Source of the DNA: Acinetobacter sp. Ac_5812
Lineage (GTDB): Bacteria; Pseudomonadota; Gammaproteobacteria; Pseudomonadales; Moraxellaceae
NCBI RefSeq assembly: GCF_013072695.1
Contig: NZ_LXUK01000024.1
Coordinates: forward strand, 1-64,000
Reading direction: 5' to 3'
Length of the DNA: 64,000 nt
The position numbers and the translations under genes are program-made. This document shows positions 9,460-17,911 of this stretch, in pieces (within the stretch, counting starts at the first letter, position 1; each line of letters starts with the position of its first letter). Under the pieces are notes generated by a model that did no database searches, was not told the DNA's origin, and saw only the letters and a program-made list of their open reading frames with translations.

Positions 9460-11284
9460 TTGGTCTTTTTCGCCAGTACCAGAGCAAAATTGCAAGAATC
9501 ATGATAGCAGAGATTATAACGACCAAGATAAAGAATGATGATTGCTTAACAAGAGGAGCTTTCTGGTTGCCGACCATAATCTTTTGTAATATGAAGACCT
9601 GACCACTTTCAGTCACCAATATCTTGCTGGCATTATTGGGGATATTTTGTTGAACCTTTTCCCAAAGCTTGGTGAAATTTTGAGCACCTTGCATCGAGTC
9701 AGTAATAATATCAAAGCGTTGATCATGGAAACTGACCAAGAAGCCATTTACAGTCGCAGGTGGGTAAAGTGTGCTTTGGTGCATTAATACCTGTTGGCGA
9801 TAGATATTGGGGTTGACCTGTACATTGAGAAGTTCGGGTTTTGCTGGATCAAGTTTGACTAGATTGAGTGGAATTGGATCATTGGTCATCAGCATTTTTT
9901 TAGCCACTTGGCTGACGATCATCGCGATTTCTAAGCTTCCTGCATTGCTATCAATAGCAATGGTTGGGTGGGTTGCAAAAGTCATTGATAAGGATGCAAC
10001 CCCATTTTTGAGTTTATGTGGGAGTTTCACTGTCGACTTTTGTGTATCAATCCAGAGTGAACCTTTTGCGGTTGGTAAACACTGTGAATTTACAATGACC
10101 GAATTTTCGAGCTTCAAATTGAAGGTTGTATTATTTGAAATGGTTTTGGCAAAGTAGTTGAATTGTCGATTCACTGGGTCTGAATCTAAATTGGCTGTTT
10201 TTAAGCTTCCAGCAAAGCCGCCATCAATCCATGTAGTAATATTTGAGCCTTCCAATAAACCACTTTGCACACGCAATGCAATTTGACCTTGTAAAATATC
10301 CGTTGGCTGCCAAACCGCGGGGAAGTTGAGGAAGAGATTTTTTTCAGCTTGGTTCAAGCGGAAATCACTAATACCTAAATCAGCAAGGGTATGAATTTGT
10401 TTGATTTTAGCCCAATTTGGTGCTGCAAGCTTATTGGGAAGAAAGGTTGCTGAGGTATTCAGTTGTTGTAAATAGTCTGAATTGAGTAAGCCGTTAATTG
10501 CAGAGGTCAGTTTTTCTGGTTGGTCATATTGAATTTGTAAGGTTGGAATATCATTTGCAGTGCTAATTTGCACTAAAGTCCCTTTGGGTAAAGGACTGGC
10601 TGATTTTACAATTTCAATATAAAAGTTGGCTGCCTGCTCCGTTGGTGCATTTTGTTCATACCATTGGATAGGCGTGACCGAACCCCATGCACTGATCAAA
10701 CGCCCTAACATTGAAGCTTCATTGACATTTGCGGGATTATATTTCAAGACTCCAACAAATGGTGTTGGACGGACAACCTGTGGGTTAAATAACGCATCAG
10801 GCAAATCTTTTAAGCGATAAACGGGGCGGTGGCGTGTATATTCAATTTTAGAATTGCTTAAATAAGTCACCTGATCGACATCTTCACTACAGAAGGTTGT
10901 GCGGTCAGCAGCAGGCGAGGTATTTGGCGAATATTGCTGTAAAATAAAATCTAAACGATGAAAACCGTTTGGAGTTGCGGGAATGTCGAAGCTTAATGTA
11001 CCGTCGCCATTTAAGGTGGTGTTGTAGATCAGCTTGTCATCAAATTTGACGAGTAAAGTGGTGAAATGCTCTGTGGAGTAATCGCTAGTAAAACGGATGT
11101 TCTGCCATTCAGAGCCTTTGCCTACATAAAAGAAGTGCGGTTCAATGGTATATTTATTGGACGTGTTGATGTTGTCAAAGGTCCATGTATTTAAGGTATC
11201 CGCAGATGTGAATACGGGCAAGGAGAATACGACACTTGCAAGCATAGCTTTTAAAAATGGATGATGTAAGGTTTTATTTTTCAT
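9437..11284 (-). CDS. BcsB-like periplasmic subunit of a polysaccharide synthase
   Basis: 615 residues with an N-terminal signal peptide (cleavage near FTSAD), a long beta-rich periplasmic region with jelly-roll/flavodoxin-like alternation, and one C-terminal transmembrane helix (about 580-602, SFFILVVIISAIMILAILL) followed by a basic cytoplasmic tail. This is the architecture of cellulose synthase subunit BcsB, which binds and guides the nascent glycan in the periplasm and anchors BcsA. It is shorter than typical BcsB (~750-780). Its ATG directly abuts the stop of the GT2 gene, so it is the expected partner of that enzyme. Family annotation as cellulose synthase subunit would not by itself mean cellulose, since the operon pairs with a UDP-GlcNAc epimerase. 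Confidence 0.8.
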   Translation of the reverse strand: MKNKTLHHPFLKAMLASVVFSLPVFTSADTLNTWTFDNINTSNKYTIEPHFFYVGKGSEWQNIRFTSDYSTEHFTTLLVKFDDKLIYNTTLNGDGTLSFDIPATPNGFHRLDFILQQYSPNTSPAADRTTFCSEDVDQVTYLSNSKIEYTRHRPVYRLKDLPDALFNPQVVRPTPFVGVLKYNPANVNEASMLGRLISAWGSVTPIQWYEQNAPTEQAANFYIEIVKSASPLPKGTLVQISTANDIPTLQIQYDQPEKLTSAINGLLNSDYLQQLNTSATFLPNKLAAPNWAKIKQIHTLADLGISDFRLNQAEKNLFLNFPAVWQPTDILQGQIALRVQSGLLEGSNITTWIDGGFAGSLKTANLDSDPVNRQFNYFAKTISNNTTFNLKLENSVIVNSQCLPTAKGSLWIDTQKSTVKLPHKLKNGVASLSMTFATHPTIAIDSNAGSLEIAMIVSQVAKKMLMTNDPIPLNLVKLDPAKPELLNVQVNPNIYRQQVLMHQSTLYPPATVNGFLVSFHDQRFDIITDSMQGAQNFTKLWEKVQQNIPNNASKILVTESGQVFILQKIMVGNQKAPLVKQSSFFILVVIISAIMILAILLWYWRKRPNAKNKAD

Positions 11285-12535
11285 TTATTTTTTCTCCTTG
11301 CTACGCTCAGTTTTATACCACTGCAATGAATTTCCTTGGATCTTATTTTTGAGCATGTCATAAGCCGCTTTAAACACGATAAATAAGAACACTTGTGAAT
11401 ACGTTACGTAAGATAAGACCGCGAAGAAATATAGTTGAGGTTTGGCTCTTTCTAAAGATAAGGTGAACCACATTTGTGCGACATATAAACAGAAGGATAG
11501 GCCCCAAAGTAGGGTAAATGGACCAGGAACGGTAATTCCTGCAATACCCAGTAAACCTAAAGTTAAGGTGACATGACTCCAGATCAGTGCAGGTACAAAC
11601 AGTACATAACACATGATGTTGTTAAAAATTTCGATGCCGATCGGGAACGGTTTTCGAAGTGCGATCGGTAAATATTTACTGGTAACGTAGAAATTTCCTT
11701 GTGTCCAGCGTGAACGTTGTTTTACAAATACACTTAGAGAAGGAGGGTCTTGTTGCCAACCAACCGCGTAGGGTACCCATTTAATCCGTCTTTGCCCGAG
11801 GAAAATTCTAAAGCTCATCTCGGTATCATCAACCAAAGATTTTTCATCAAAACCACCCAGCGTTTCTAGAGCATCACGCCAGATTACATAATTGGTTCCC
11901 ATTAAGGTCGACAGTTCAAAACGCTGCCAACGGCCACCTTGGAAAATCCATTGGAAGAAAATAAACTCAATCGCAATAAAACGGGTCAAAATACTGTCGC
12001 GCCAGTTACGGGTACGGACTTTACCATTCACTGCGACTAATTTTTTATCGGCCAGTAAGGTCTGGGCTAATAAACGGACACAGTCAGGTTCAGGCGTACT
12101 GTCAGCATCATAGACGACGATCAATTCTCCCGTGGCATGCGGTAAACCATTATTGAGAGTACGTGACTTACCTTTTCCTCCCATGCCTTTCGGCACATTA
12201 ACAATTTTAATGCAAGGATAAATGGCCGCCATTCTTTCCGCAATTTCTAGTGTATTGTCTTTTGAACCATCATTAATCAGTAGCACTTCATAGGCATGGG
12301 CAGGATAGTCCTGTTGTGCAATCGCATGCAAAGTATCTTCGATGACCACACCTTCGTTATAGGCTGGAATCAAGACACTTAATACGGGCCATCGTTCAGG
12401 AACAGGCAGATTTTCTAGCTCTTTGGCAGCATTTTTAGAATATTTCCATGCTTGGAAACTTAACCAAGCCCAGAAGGCTTGAGGAATCCAAATGCCTAAA
12501 AAGCCAAATAAGAAAAGAATATCAATTGCGGGCAT
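11285..12535 (-). CDS. Processive family 2 glycosyltransferase (BcsA/PgaC/NfrB-type synthase)
   Basis: Inner-membrane polysaccharide polymerase, 416 residues. One N-terminal helix (about 4-26) is followed by a GT-A domain with INDGSKDNT (Asp89), the DAD metal motif (143-145), LMGTNYV (acceptor-binding TGTN-like loop, 211-217), the catalytic DDTEM (236-240; TED-like) and QRSRW (273-277; Q/RxxRW), all hallmarks of processive GT2 synthases. Several C-terminal transmembrane helices follow (about 300-400). It stops with no PilZ domain and no MshEN domain, so unlike BcsA or E. coli NfrB it carries no visible c-di-GMP receptor. It overlaps the preceding unknown gene by 14 nt. Likely donor: UDP-ManNAc or UDP-GlcNAc (inferred). 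Confidence 0.88.
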   Translation of the reverse strand: MPAIDILFLFGFLGIWIPQAFWAWLSFQAWKYSKNAAKELENLPVPERWPVLSVLIPAYNEGVVIEDTLHAIAQQDYPAHAYEVLLINDGSKDNTLEIAERMAAIYPCIKIVNVPKGMGGKGKSRTLNNGLPHATGELIVVYDADSTPEPDCVRLLAQTLLADKKLVAVNGKVRTRNWRDSILTRFIAIEFIFFQWIFQGGRWQRFELSTLMGTNYVIWRDALETLGGFDEKSLVDDTEMSFRIFLGQRRIKWVPYAVGWQQDPPSLSVFVKQRSRWTQGNFYVTSKYLPIALRKPFPIGIEIFNNIMCYVLFVPALIWSHVTLTLGLLGIAGITVPGPFTLLWGLSFCLYVAQMWFTLSLERAKPQLYFFAVLSYVTYSQVFLFIVFKAAYDMLKNKIQGNSLQWYKTERSKEKK

Positions 12536-13427
12536 TTATTCTTCTCCTACGAATGATAGAAATAATCAAGATCAGGAGTAATCCGCCGCCAAGTAATAAA
12601 GAAATCCAGGAAATTGAGCTACCAAAGGTACTAAGTAAACTCGGATAATGTGCTGAATAGATATAATCCAGTGGAATGACCACTGTACTTAGCCCAATCA
12701 AAATATAGCCAAATAAACTGGTTTCAACTCCATCCATACTGCTGTTAAATTGTGTGCGATTCAGATCCCATGAGATCCCTAGTTTTGGATACTCAATGGT
12801 ATTTACGGGCATTCCAAGTGGTGGGTTAATTACCACTTGATAACCTGAGCTTTGTGAAGGATCGGTAATAGCTTGATAAAAATAGTGCTGATGGTGTTGA
12901 ATTTTTCGCGCTGGAATACGTAATTCATCGGGGAGGTCTGATTGAATAATATAACTACCAGCGGGTTGAGCAATCAGGTTTTCATCCCAACCCGTTTCAA
13001 TCAATGCCGCTAAGGGACGTAGGCCAATGGCAGTTGAGAAAGTTGCTTTAGCGGCAAAATACTTTGCATGAGCCATTTGATAGAAGGCAACAGGAATAGC
13101 ACCCTCATTCACCGCTTTTTTAATTTTATAATATTTAACCGCGCTAAAATATTCATTGGGTAAAATCACACCTGGTTTGATGCCTTGTTCAACCAATTGT
13201 TTAAAGCTTTCGGAGTCCAACTGATCAGATGTGAACACAGGCCACCATGTCGCAGGTTGAGGAAAGAATTCAGCAACTGTTTGAGGTGTTTGAATTTGAG
13301 TACTGAGATCCGTTTTTGCTGTTTCGATCTGACAGTGATAGTACTGCTGATAAAATTGCTGCAAGGTTGTATCTGGGAAGTGGCTGGTTGCAACCAGTAC
13401 ACCACAAATATTCAGTAAGACAGACAT
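12522..13427 (-). CDS. Unknown polysaccharide-operon protein, C-terminal membrane anchor
   Basis: I do not recognise this 301-residue protein. It has a short hydrophobic N-terminus (1-17), a mixed soluble region (about 20-230; possible alpha/beta fold with segments PGVILPNEYF, GAIPVAFYQMA and SYIIQSDLPDELR), a hydrophobic stretch near 234-252 and a strong transmembrane helix near 272-293 followed by RRRR. It probably sits in the periplasm anchored to the inner membrane, or is a tail-anchored protein. Its start overlaps the preceding stop by 1 nt and its end overlaps the GT2 start by 14 nt, so it is translated with the synthase and is likely an accessory or adaptor subunit. No function is claimed. 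Confidence 0.75.
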   Translation of the reverse strand: MSVLLNICGVLVATSHFPDTTLQQFYQQYYHCQIETAKTDLSTQIQTPQTVAEFFPQPATWWPVFTSDQLDSESFKQLVEQGIKPGVILPNEYFSAVKYYKIKKAVNEGAIPVAFYQMAHAKYFAAKATFSTAIGLRPLAALIETGWDENLIAQPAGSYIIQSDLPDELRIPARKIQHHQHYFYQAITDPSQSSGYQVVINPPLGMPVNTIEYPKLGISWDLNRTQFNSSMDGVETSLFGYILIGLSTVVIPLDYIYSAHYPSLLSTFGSSISWISLLLGGGLLLILIISIIRRRRINARN

Positions 13428-14221
13428 CAGTGCACCTCTCGATTGGAAGGTGTTAAGTATTCAGTATGTTGCTCGATATGCAGTTTGAGTACAGTCAGTT
13501 CCTGCAGGTCTTGAATAAAGCGTGGATAGATTTGATTTTCGTCACTACTAGGTTCGTGAATCACAATACTTTTAATTTCACTGAGTTCTTCGTTAATAAA
13601 GTGGTAAATGACGCTATCTCGCTCAGTGGATAAGATGTCCATAATTTTATTTTGAGTCTCTTTCCAAACATCTTCACCCAGCATTTCACGAATCAGCAGG
13701 GTATTGTTGATATGCGTGGTAATGATTTTATAGTGATCTTTATGGGTGAGCTGCAATAGCTTTTTTAATTCGCCTTGGAAATGTGCTAAGGCAGTGAGTG
13801 GTAAAATATCGTGTTGATAGTTGCGATCATAACTCTGAATGTCGCGGAAGCTCTTTAGCGCATTTTGAATATTATGGCGTATTGCACTTAAAAAGATTGG
13901 TGTAATTGGCAGCACAAACAATAATAGCAGTTGACGTTCGACATAAGTTTGATTGGCAAGGTCAAGGAAAAAATAGACAGCAACACCAACAAATGTGACG
14001 AGCCCGAGAACTAAGGCCATACCAACATTTAAAAAAGCCCCTGAAATTAACAAAATAAGTAAAAACACCCAGCTTCCGCGATAACTTGCTGGCAACCACT
14101 CGTACGCAACGATGCCCATAAAAATTTGAGCTGAGATAATCCACAAGACGAGTGCTGGAGCCGGATTTTTTTGCATAATAATTTTAGTTTTAATAAATGT
14201 CTTTTGTGAAGAAGTTAGCAT
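13427..14221 (-). CDS. Membrane protein with degenerate GGDEF-like domain (PelD-like regulator candidate)
   Basis: First gene of the minus-strand operon; 264 residues (an internal Met at 14176 is an alternative start). Four hydrophobic helices lie at about 24-125. The cytoplasmic C-terminal part follows the GGDEF fold order: LTALAHFQGELKKLL resembles LTGLPNRRAFEERL, ITTHINNTLLIREMLGEDVW resembles the DIDxFKxxNDxxGHxxGD region, and DSVIYHFINEELSEIK lies where RxGGDEFxxxL normally sits. The signature GGDEF is replaced by FINEE and the metal-binding Asp by Thr/His, so cyclase activity is not expected. A degenerate GGDEF on a membrane protein, in an operon whose synthase lacks PilZ, recalls PelD. 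This is my reading by eye, not a profile hit; c-di-GMP binding is speculative. Confidence 0.65.
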   Translation of the reverse strand: MLTSSQKTFIKTKIIMQKNPAPALVLWIISAQIFMGIVAYEWLPASYRGSWVFLLILLISGAFLNVGMALVLGLVTFVGVAVYFFLDLANQTYVERQLLLLFVLPITPIFLSAIRHNIQNALKSFRDIQSYDRNYQHDILPLTALAHFQGELKKLLQLTHKDHYKIITTHINNTLLIREMLGEDVWKETQNKIMDILSTERDSVIYHFINEELSEIKSIVIHEPSSDENQIYPRFIQDLQELTVLKLHIEQHTEYLTPSNREVH

Positions 14222-14287
14222 TATTTTACAGTTTTGACGACAGTTTTTCTGTTGTTAGCTTTGTAAAATAATTTTATAAACAGTAAC

Positions 14288-14305
14288 ATACAGTATAGTC
14301 TGTAT
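14288..14305. promoter_or_regulatory. Inverted repeat upstream of the polysaccharide operon
   Basis: ATACAG-TATAGT-CTGTAT, 6-bp arms with a 6-bp spacer, 67 bp upstream of the operon start. On the minus strand the same bases contain TATACT, a possible -10. It could be an operator overlapping the promoter; short and unsupported by a second copy. Confidence 0.3.
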
Positions 14306-14362
14306 TTCAAAATAATAAAAAGTATCCTATTTTAGAAGTTTATTTAACTTATGTAAGCGCTG

Positions 14363-15802
14363 TTAATGTGATTTGAATGCAGCAATTGCACGTAGACGAC
14401 TGGCCTTTAAATCCACCATCGGCTCAGGATAATCCAGTTTTAAAGGTTGATTTTTAGCATAAGGTTCATGAATCATTTTGTTATCAAGATGGGCAAGTTC
14501 TGGAATCCATTTACGGATATATTCACCATCAGGATCAAACTTTTGTGATTGAGTCGTTGGATTAAATACACGGAAATACGGAACAGCATCCGTGCCTGTC
14601 GAAGCACACCATTGCCATCCACCATTATTGGCAGCCAAGTCACCATCAATCAGGTGCTGCATAAACCATTGTTCACCTTTACGCCAGTCGATGAGTAGGT
14701 TCTTGCTTAGGAACATGGCACAGATCATACGCACCCGATTATGCATCCAACCCGTGGCTAACATTTGTCGCATACCTGCATCAATAATGGGGATACCTGT
14801 TTGTCCTTGCTGCCATTTGGCTAGAGCAACTGGATCATCGCGCCAGCAAATCTTTTGGGTTTGAGATTGAAAGGGATGATGTTTGGAGACCTTGGGAAAG
14901 TCAAACAAGATATGTTGATAAAACTCACGCCAAAGCAGTTCATCCAGCCATGTTTGTTGGCCTTCAGATTGAATTTCAAAATGTCCGTGTTGCTGTCTAA
15001 ACAGGGCTTGTAGGCATTGACGAATTGAAATAATGCCAATATTTAAATAGGCGGAAAGCTGGCTAGTGCCAGATAGTGCAGGTAAATCCCGTGCTATTTT
15101 ATAGCCAAGCAATCGTTCATCAATAAATTGGTCCAAAAGCGCGAGTGCATGTGCTTCTCCAACCTGCCATTCGGAAAAATTAGTCTGTTGGATTTGTTTT
15201 ATATAGTCACGTTGTAATTCTTGAATATCATCTTGTTGAAAGGCGGATATATCAAGTGACAGTGGTTGCTGCTGCGTTGGGGAGGGATAACATTGAGGTA
15301 AACCATGCTGTAAGCGTTGATAGCAGGTTTTCTTAAATGCACCAAAAACCTGATATGGAGAGTTAGATTGATTGCGGATAGAGGCAACTGGAAATAAAGT
15401 TCGATCATGCAACAGGATCAATTCTTTTTGATGTTGATTGAGTTGTTGCTGTACAGCCTGATCTCGTTTTAGTTCATTGATGCCAAGTTCGATATTGGCA
15501 TAGATATTTTCAATATTAAGTTTTTGAATTAAATTTGGGAAAAAGTCAGGAACATCTTTCCAAAACGGAATTGTTTGAACCAGTAGGGGAATATTCAGGT
15601 CTGCAAGTTGTTGTTTGAGTTGTTGTAATTGCCGTAGGTAAAATTCGATTTTAATCGCTGCATCGTCGTGTTGTTGCCACTGTGCAGGGGACAAAACTAT
15701 AAGTGCAATTGTAGGGCCTGCCTGAGTCGCATGCCAAAGCGCTGCATGATCATGGATTCTTAAATCTTGGCGAAACCAAATCAGTTGATAGGTTTGAGAC
15801 AT
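14363..15802 (-). CDS. phrB: Deoxyribodipyrimidine photolyase (class I CPD)
   Basis: Light-driven repair of cyclobutane pyrimidine dimers in the cytosol. Start placed at 15802 (479 residues, MSQTYQLIWFRQDLRIHD), because this gives the standard photolyase N-terminus and length; the longer frame from 15871 would run through the terminator of the upstream gene. N-terminal antenna-binding Rossmann domain (1-~140). The C-terminal FAD domain shows LDELLWREFYQHIL, the DAGMRQMLATGWMHNRVRM motif, LIDGDLAANNGGWQW and RVFNPTTQSQKFDPDGEYIRKW, all family hallmarks including the FAD-contacting Asn/Trp residues. It stands alone between the polysaccharide operon and the FKBP gene. Confidence 0.95.
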   Translation of the reverse strand: MSQTYQLIWFRQDLRIHDHAALWHATQAGPTIALIVLSPAQWQQHDDAAIKIEFYLRQLQQLKQQLADLNIPLLVQTIPFWKDVPDFFPNLIQKLNIENIYANIELGINELKRDQAVQQQLNQHQKELILLHDRTLFPVASIRNQSNSPYQVFGAFKKTCYQRLQHGLPQCYPSPTQQQPLSLDISAFQQDDIQELQRDYIKQIQQTNFSEWQVGEAHALALLDQFIDERLLGYKIARDLPALSGTSQLSAYLNIGIISIRQCLQALFRQQHGHFEIQSEGQQTWLDELLWREFYQHILFDFPKVSKHHPFQSQTQKICWRDDPVALAKWQQGQTGIPIIDAGMRQMLATGWMHNRVRMICAMFLSKNLLIDWRKGEQWFMQHLIDGDLAANNGGWQWCASTGTDAVPYFRVFNPTTQSQKFDPDGEYIRKWIPELAHLDNKMIHEPYAKNQPLKLDYPEPMVDLKASRLRAIAAFKSH

Positions 15803-15871
15803 AGCTGTGGATTGTAATCGAAAGTTAGACAACGTTAAGCGATTTTCTGATTTTGGAAAAGTACTTGGCAA

Positions 15872-15903
15872 TAAAAAAGCAAAGCCGAAGCTTTGCTTTT
15901 TCC
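15872..15903 (-). terminator. Terminator downstream of the FKBP gene
   Basis: Perfect 12-bp stem AAAAAGCAAAGC / GCTTTGCTTTTT (15874-15885, 15890-15901) with a CGAA loop. On the minus strand it comes about 20 nt after the FKBP stop and ends in a T tract. Confidence 0.8.
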
Positions 15904-15921
15904 ATCTAATTCAAAAGTGAA

Positions 15922-16404
15922 TTAGTGGTGGTGACCACCTGCACCATGAACGTGACCGTGATCTAATTCTTCTTGAGAAGCATCACGGATTTCAACGATT
16001 TCTACTTCAAAAGTAAGATCTTGGCCAGCAAGTGGGAAGTTTGCGTCAACGATGATGTTGTCACCTTCAATCGCTTTAACAGTAACGATTTGAACGCCGT
16101 CATCAGTTTGAGCTTGGAATTGCATACCAGGTTGGATGTTGTCCACACCTTGGAACATTTGAGCTGGAACTTCTTGAACGAGGTCTGGGTTGTATTCGCC
16201 ATAACCTTCAGCAGCTGGAACGTTTACAGTGAATTTTTCGCCTACAGTTTTACCTGTAAGTGCATTTTCTAAACCAGGAATGATGTTGCCTGCGCCGTGC
16301 AAATATGCAAGTGGTTCACCTTGAGATTGATCAAGTGTTTCACCCTCAGCGTTTGTTAAAGTGTAGTGGAATGAAACCACGTGGTTAAGTGCAATAGCAG
16401 TCAT
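15922..16404 (-). CDS. FKBP-type peptidyl-prolyl isomerase (SlyD-like) with His-rich tail
   Basis: Cytosolic prolyl isomerase/chaperone of 160 residues when started at 16404 (MTAIALNHVVSFHY); an upstream ATG at 16425 adds seven residues and no clear ribosome site favours either. Order: FKBP half with LDQSQGEPLAYLHGAGNIIPGLENAL, an IF (insert-in-flap) domain about 70-125 with NPDLVQEVPAQMF, then FKBP return strands (LTFEVEIVEIRDA), as in SlyD. The tail HGHVHGAGGHHH has six histidines in 12 residues and would bind Ni2+ or Zn2+, though it is much shorter than E. coli SlyD's Cys/His tail. Expressed alone; terminator follows. Confidence 0.9.
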   Translation of the reverse strand: MTAIALNHVVSFHYTLTNAEGETLDQSQGEPLAYLHGAGNIIPGLENALTGKTVGEKFTVNVPAAEGYGEYNPDLVQEVPAQMFQGVDNIQPGMQFQAQTDDGVQIVTVKAIEGDNIIVDANFPLAGQDLTFEVEIVEIRDASQEELDHGHVHGAGGHHH

Positions 16405-16529
16405 GTTTTGAATCCATGTCATCAATAGTTTTAGCTGTATATCATAAAGTGAAAAATAGGTTTTGTTGACTATTTTCCACTTTTTGAAACGATTTAGTTA
16501 AATATTGAGACGAAATATCAAATTTCAAC

Positions 16530-17816
16530 TCAATAGAGCTTAATTTTTGGACGTACACGACGTGTTAGAAAATCTTTCATGGTCAGCATACTGGCTTGGG
16601 TATAGCCATGAATATTGGCTTGATGCAGTCGGTATAAAGAGACATACATGGTTTTGGCAATAAAGCCTTGTACGCTGACATCGCCTAACAACTCGCCTAC
16701 AGCTTGATTGTGGCTTAATGAAACCAGTGACCCTTTCTCACTAAAGCTGAACATCGGTTGAGGAGAACCTGACAAACGTGCTGCCATTGCATCGACTAGG
16801 AATGTTGCTTGCTGACTCGCGACTTGTGCACGTGGGCCTAAAGGTGGCTGACGCGCATCTAATTGACAGTTGGCACAATCACCAAAGGCAAATACATTTG
16901 GGTCAGAATAGGTTTGTAGTGTTGCATACACCATTAAACGATTAATCTTGTCACGTTTAAAATCAGTAAATGATTCTAGAACTTTCGGTGCTTTGACACC
17001 TGCAGCCCAAACCGTAATATCTGAGTGTAAGACACTGCCATTACTAAAATAGACATTTGATTCATCGACTTTTTGTACTTTGTGTTGAGTCAGAATCTTA
17101 ATACCCATTTTCTTGAGTTGTTTGGCACTATGTGCAGCGGTTTTTTCTGTCAGCGCAGGGAGAATGCGATCAGAGGCTTCAATGAGGGTGATTTTGACCT
17201 GCTTCGGATCAATTTTCTTTAAACCATAACGATAAAAGTTTTTCGTGGTTTCAATTAGTTCTGCCGCTAGCTCAACACCTGTTGCACCTGCACCCACAAT
17301 ACCAATATTTAAAGCACGTTCGGTTGGCTGGTTTTGTGCTTCGATATAAAGATGGAACAAATCTTGTTGGAATATATCTGCTTGTTGGCGGCTATCGAGG
17401 AAATGACAATGTTCGCGTACACCTTCTGTGCCGAAGTCGTTCGATACCGAACCTACCGCCAGCACAAGTGTATCGTAGCTAAGCTTCTGGGTGAGTGGAG
17501 TGTGTTCTTTAGAAAGCTGTGGAGGAGAAAGCGTAATTTGTTTTTGATCTTTGTTGACATCGATTAAGGTCCCAAGTACGAACTCAAAATGATGTTTTTC
17601 TGCGTGAGCAAAATAATTGGTTTGTTCTTCGTGAGGATTAAGTGAGCCTGCTGCGATTTCGTGAAGGAGAGGTTTCCATATGTGAGTGAGGTTTTGGTCG
17701 ACTAGGGTAATTCGGGCTTTCTTGCGTCGACCAAAACGTTCTCCTAGTTGTGTTGCAAGCTCTAAACCACCTGCGCCACCGCCTACAATCACGATATGAT
17801 GTAAGGTTTTACTCAT
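16530..17816 (-). CDS. ndh: Type II NADH:quinone oxidoreductase
   Basis: Non-proton-pumping, FAD-containing peripheral inner-membrane dehydrogenase feeding electrons from NADH to ubiquinone; 428 residues. FAD-binding GGGAGG (12-17) follows strand IVIV; the NADH-binding dinucleotide motif GAGATG lies at 175-180. Other matches are VTLVDQN-like strand ends, TVWAAGVKAP, VFAFGDCANC and GPRAQVASQQA, typical of NDH-2. The C-terminus (RRVRPKIKLY) is basic/amphipathic and could be the membrane-docking element. It lies alone on the minus strand, about 95 bp from the carboxypeptidase stop. Confidence 0.93.
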   Translation of the reverse strand: MSKTLHHIVIVGGGAGGLELATQLGERFGRRKKARITLVDQNLTHIWKPLLHEIAAGSLNPHEEQTNYFAHAEKHHFEFVLGTLIDVNKDQKQITLSPPQLSKEHTPLTQKLSYDTLVLAVGSVSNDFGTEGVREHCHFLDSRQQADIFQQDLFHLYIEAQNQPTERALNIGIVGAGATGVELAAELIETTKNFYRYGLKKIDPKQVKITLIEASDRILPALTEKTAAHSAKQLKKMGIKILTQHKVQKVDESNVYFSNGSVLHSDITVWAAGVKAPKVLESFTDFKRDKINRLMVYATLQTYSDPNVFAFGDCANCQLDARQPPLGPRAQVASQQATFLVDAMAARLSGSPQPMFSFSEKGSLVSLSHNQAVGELLGDVSVQGFIAKTMYVSLYRLHQANIHGYTQASMLTMKDFLTRRVRPKIKLY

Positions 17817-17838
17817 GATTAACCTAATTTTTTTTGTG

Positions 17839-17870
17839 AAAGGATGGCTGGATTATGCCATCCTTTTTTT
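17839..17870 (+). other. Hairpin between ndh and the D,D-carboxypeptidase
   Basis: Stem AAGGATGGC / GCCATCCTT with an 8-nt loop. The T run follows on the plus strand, although both flanking genes are on the minus strand, where only a short U tract would follow. It may still end transcripts of the carboxypeptidase gene, or it may stop antisense transcription entering from ndh. Confidence 0.45.
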
Positions 17871-17911
17871 TATATTGTATTGGTAATCTTGATAGAAATA
17901 GTAGGTTTTTT

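Noticed and set aside
9437..12535. Calling the BcsB-like/GT2 pair a cellulose synthase
   Set aside because: No PilZ domain, no bcsZ/bcsC/bcsG neighbours, and the locus pairs with an NfrA-like exporter and a UDP-GlcNAc epimerase.
15803..15871. Longer photolyase N-terminus
   Set aside because: It would begin at the terminator of the FKBP gene and lacks similarity to the photolyase start.
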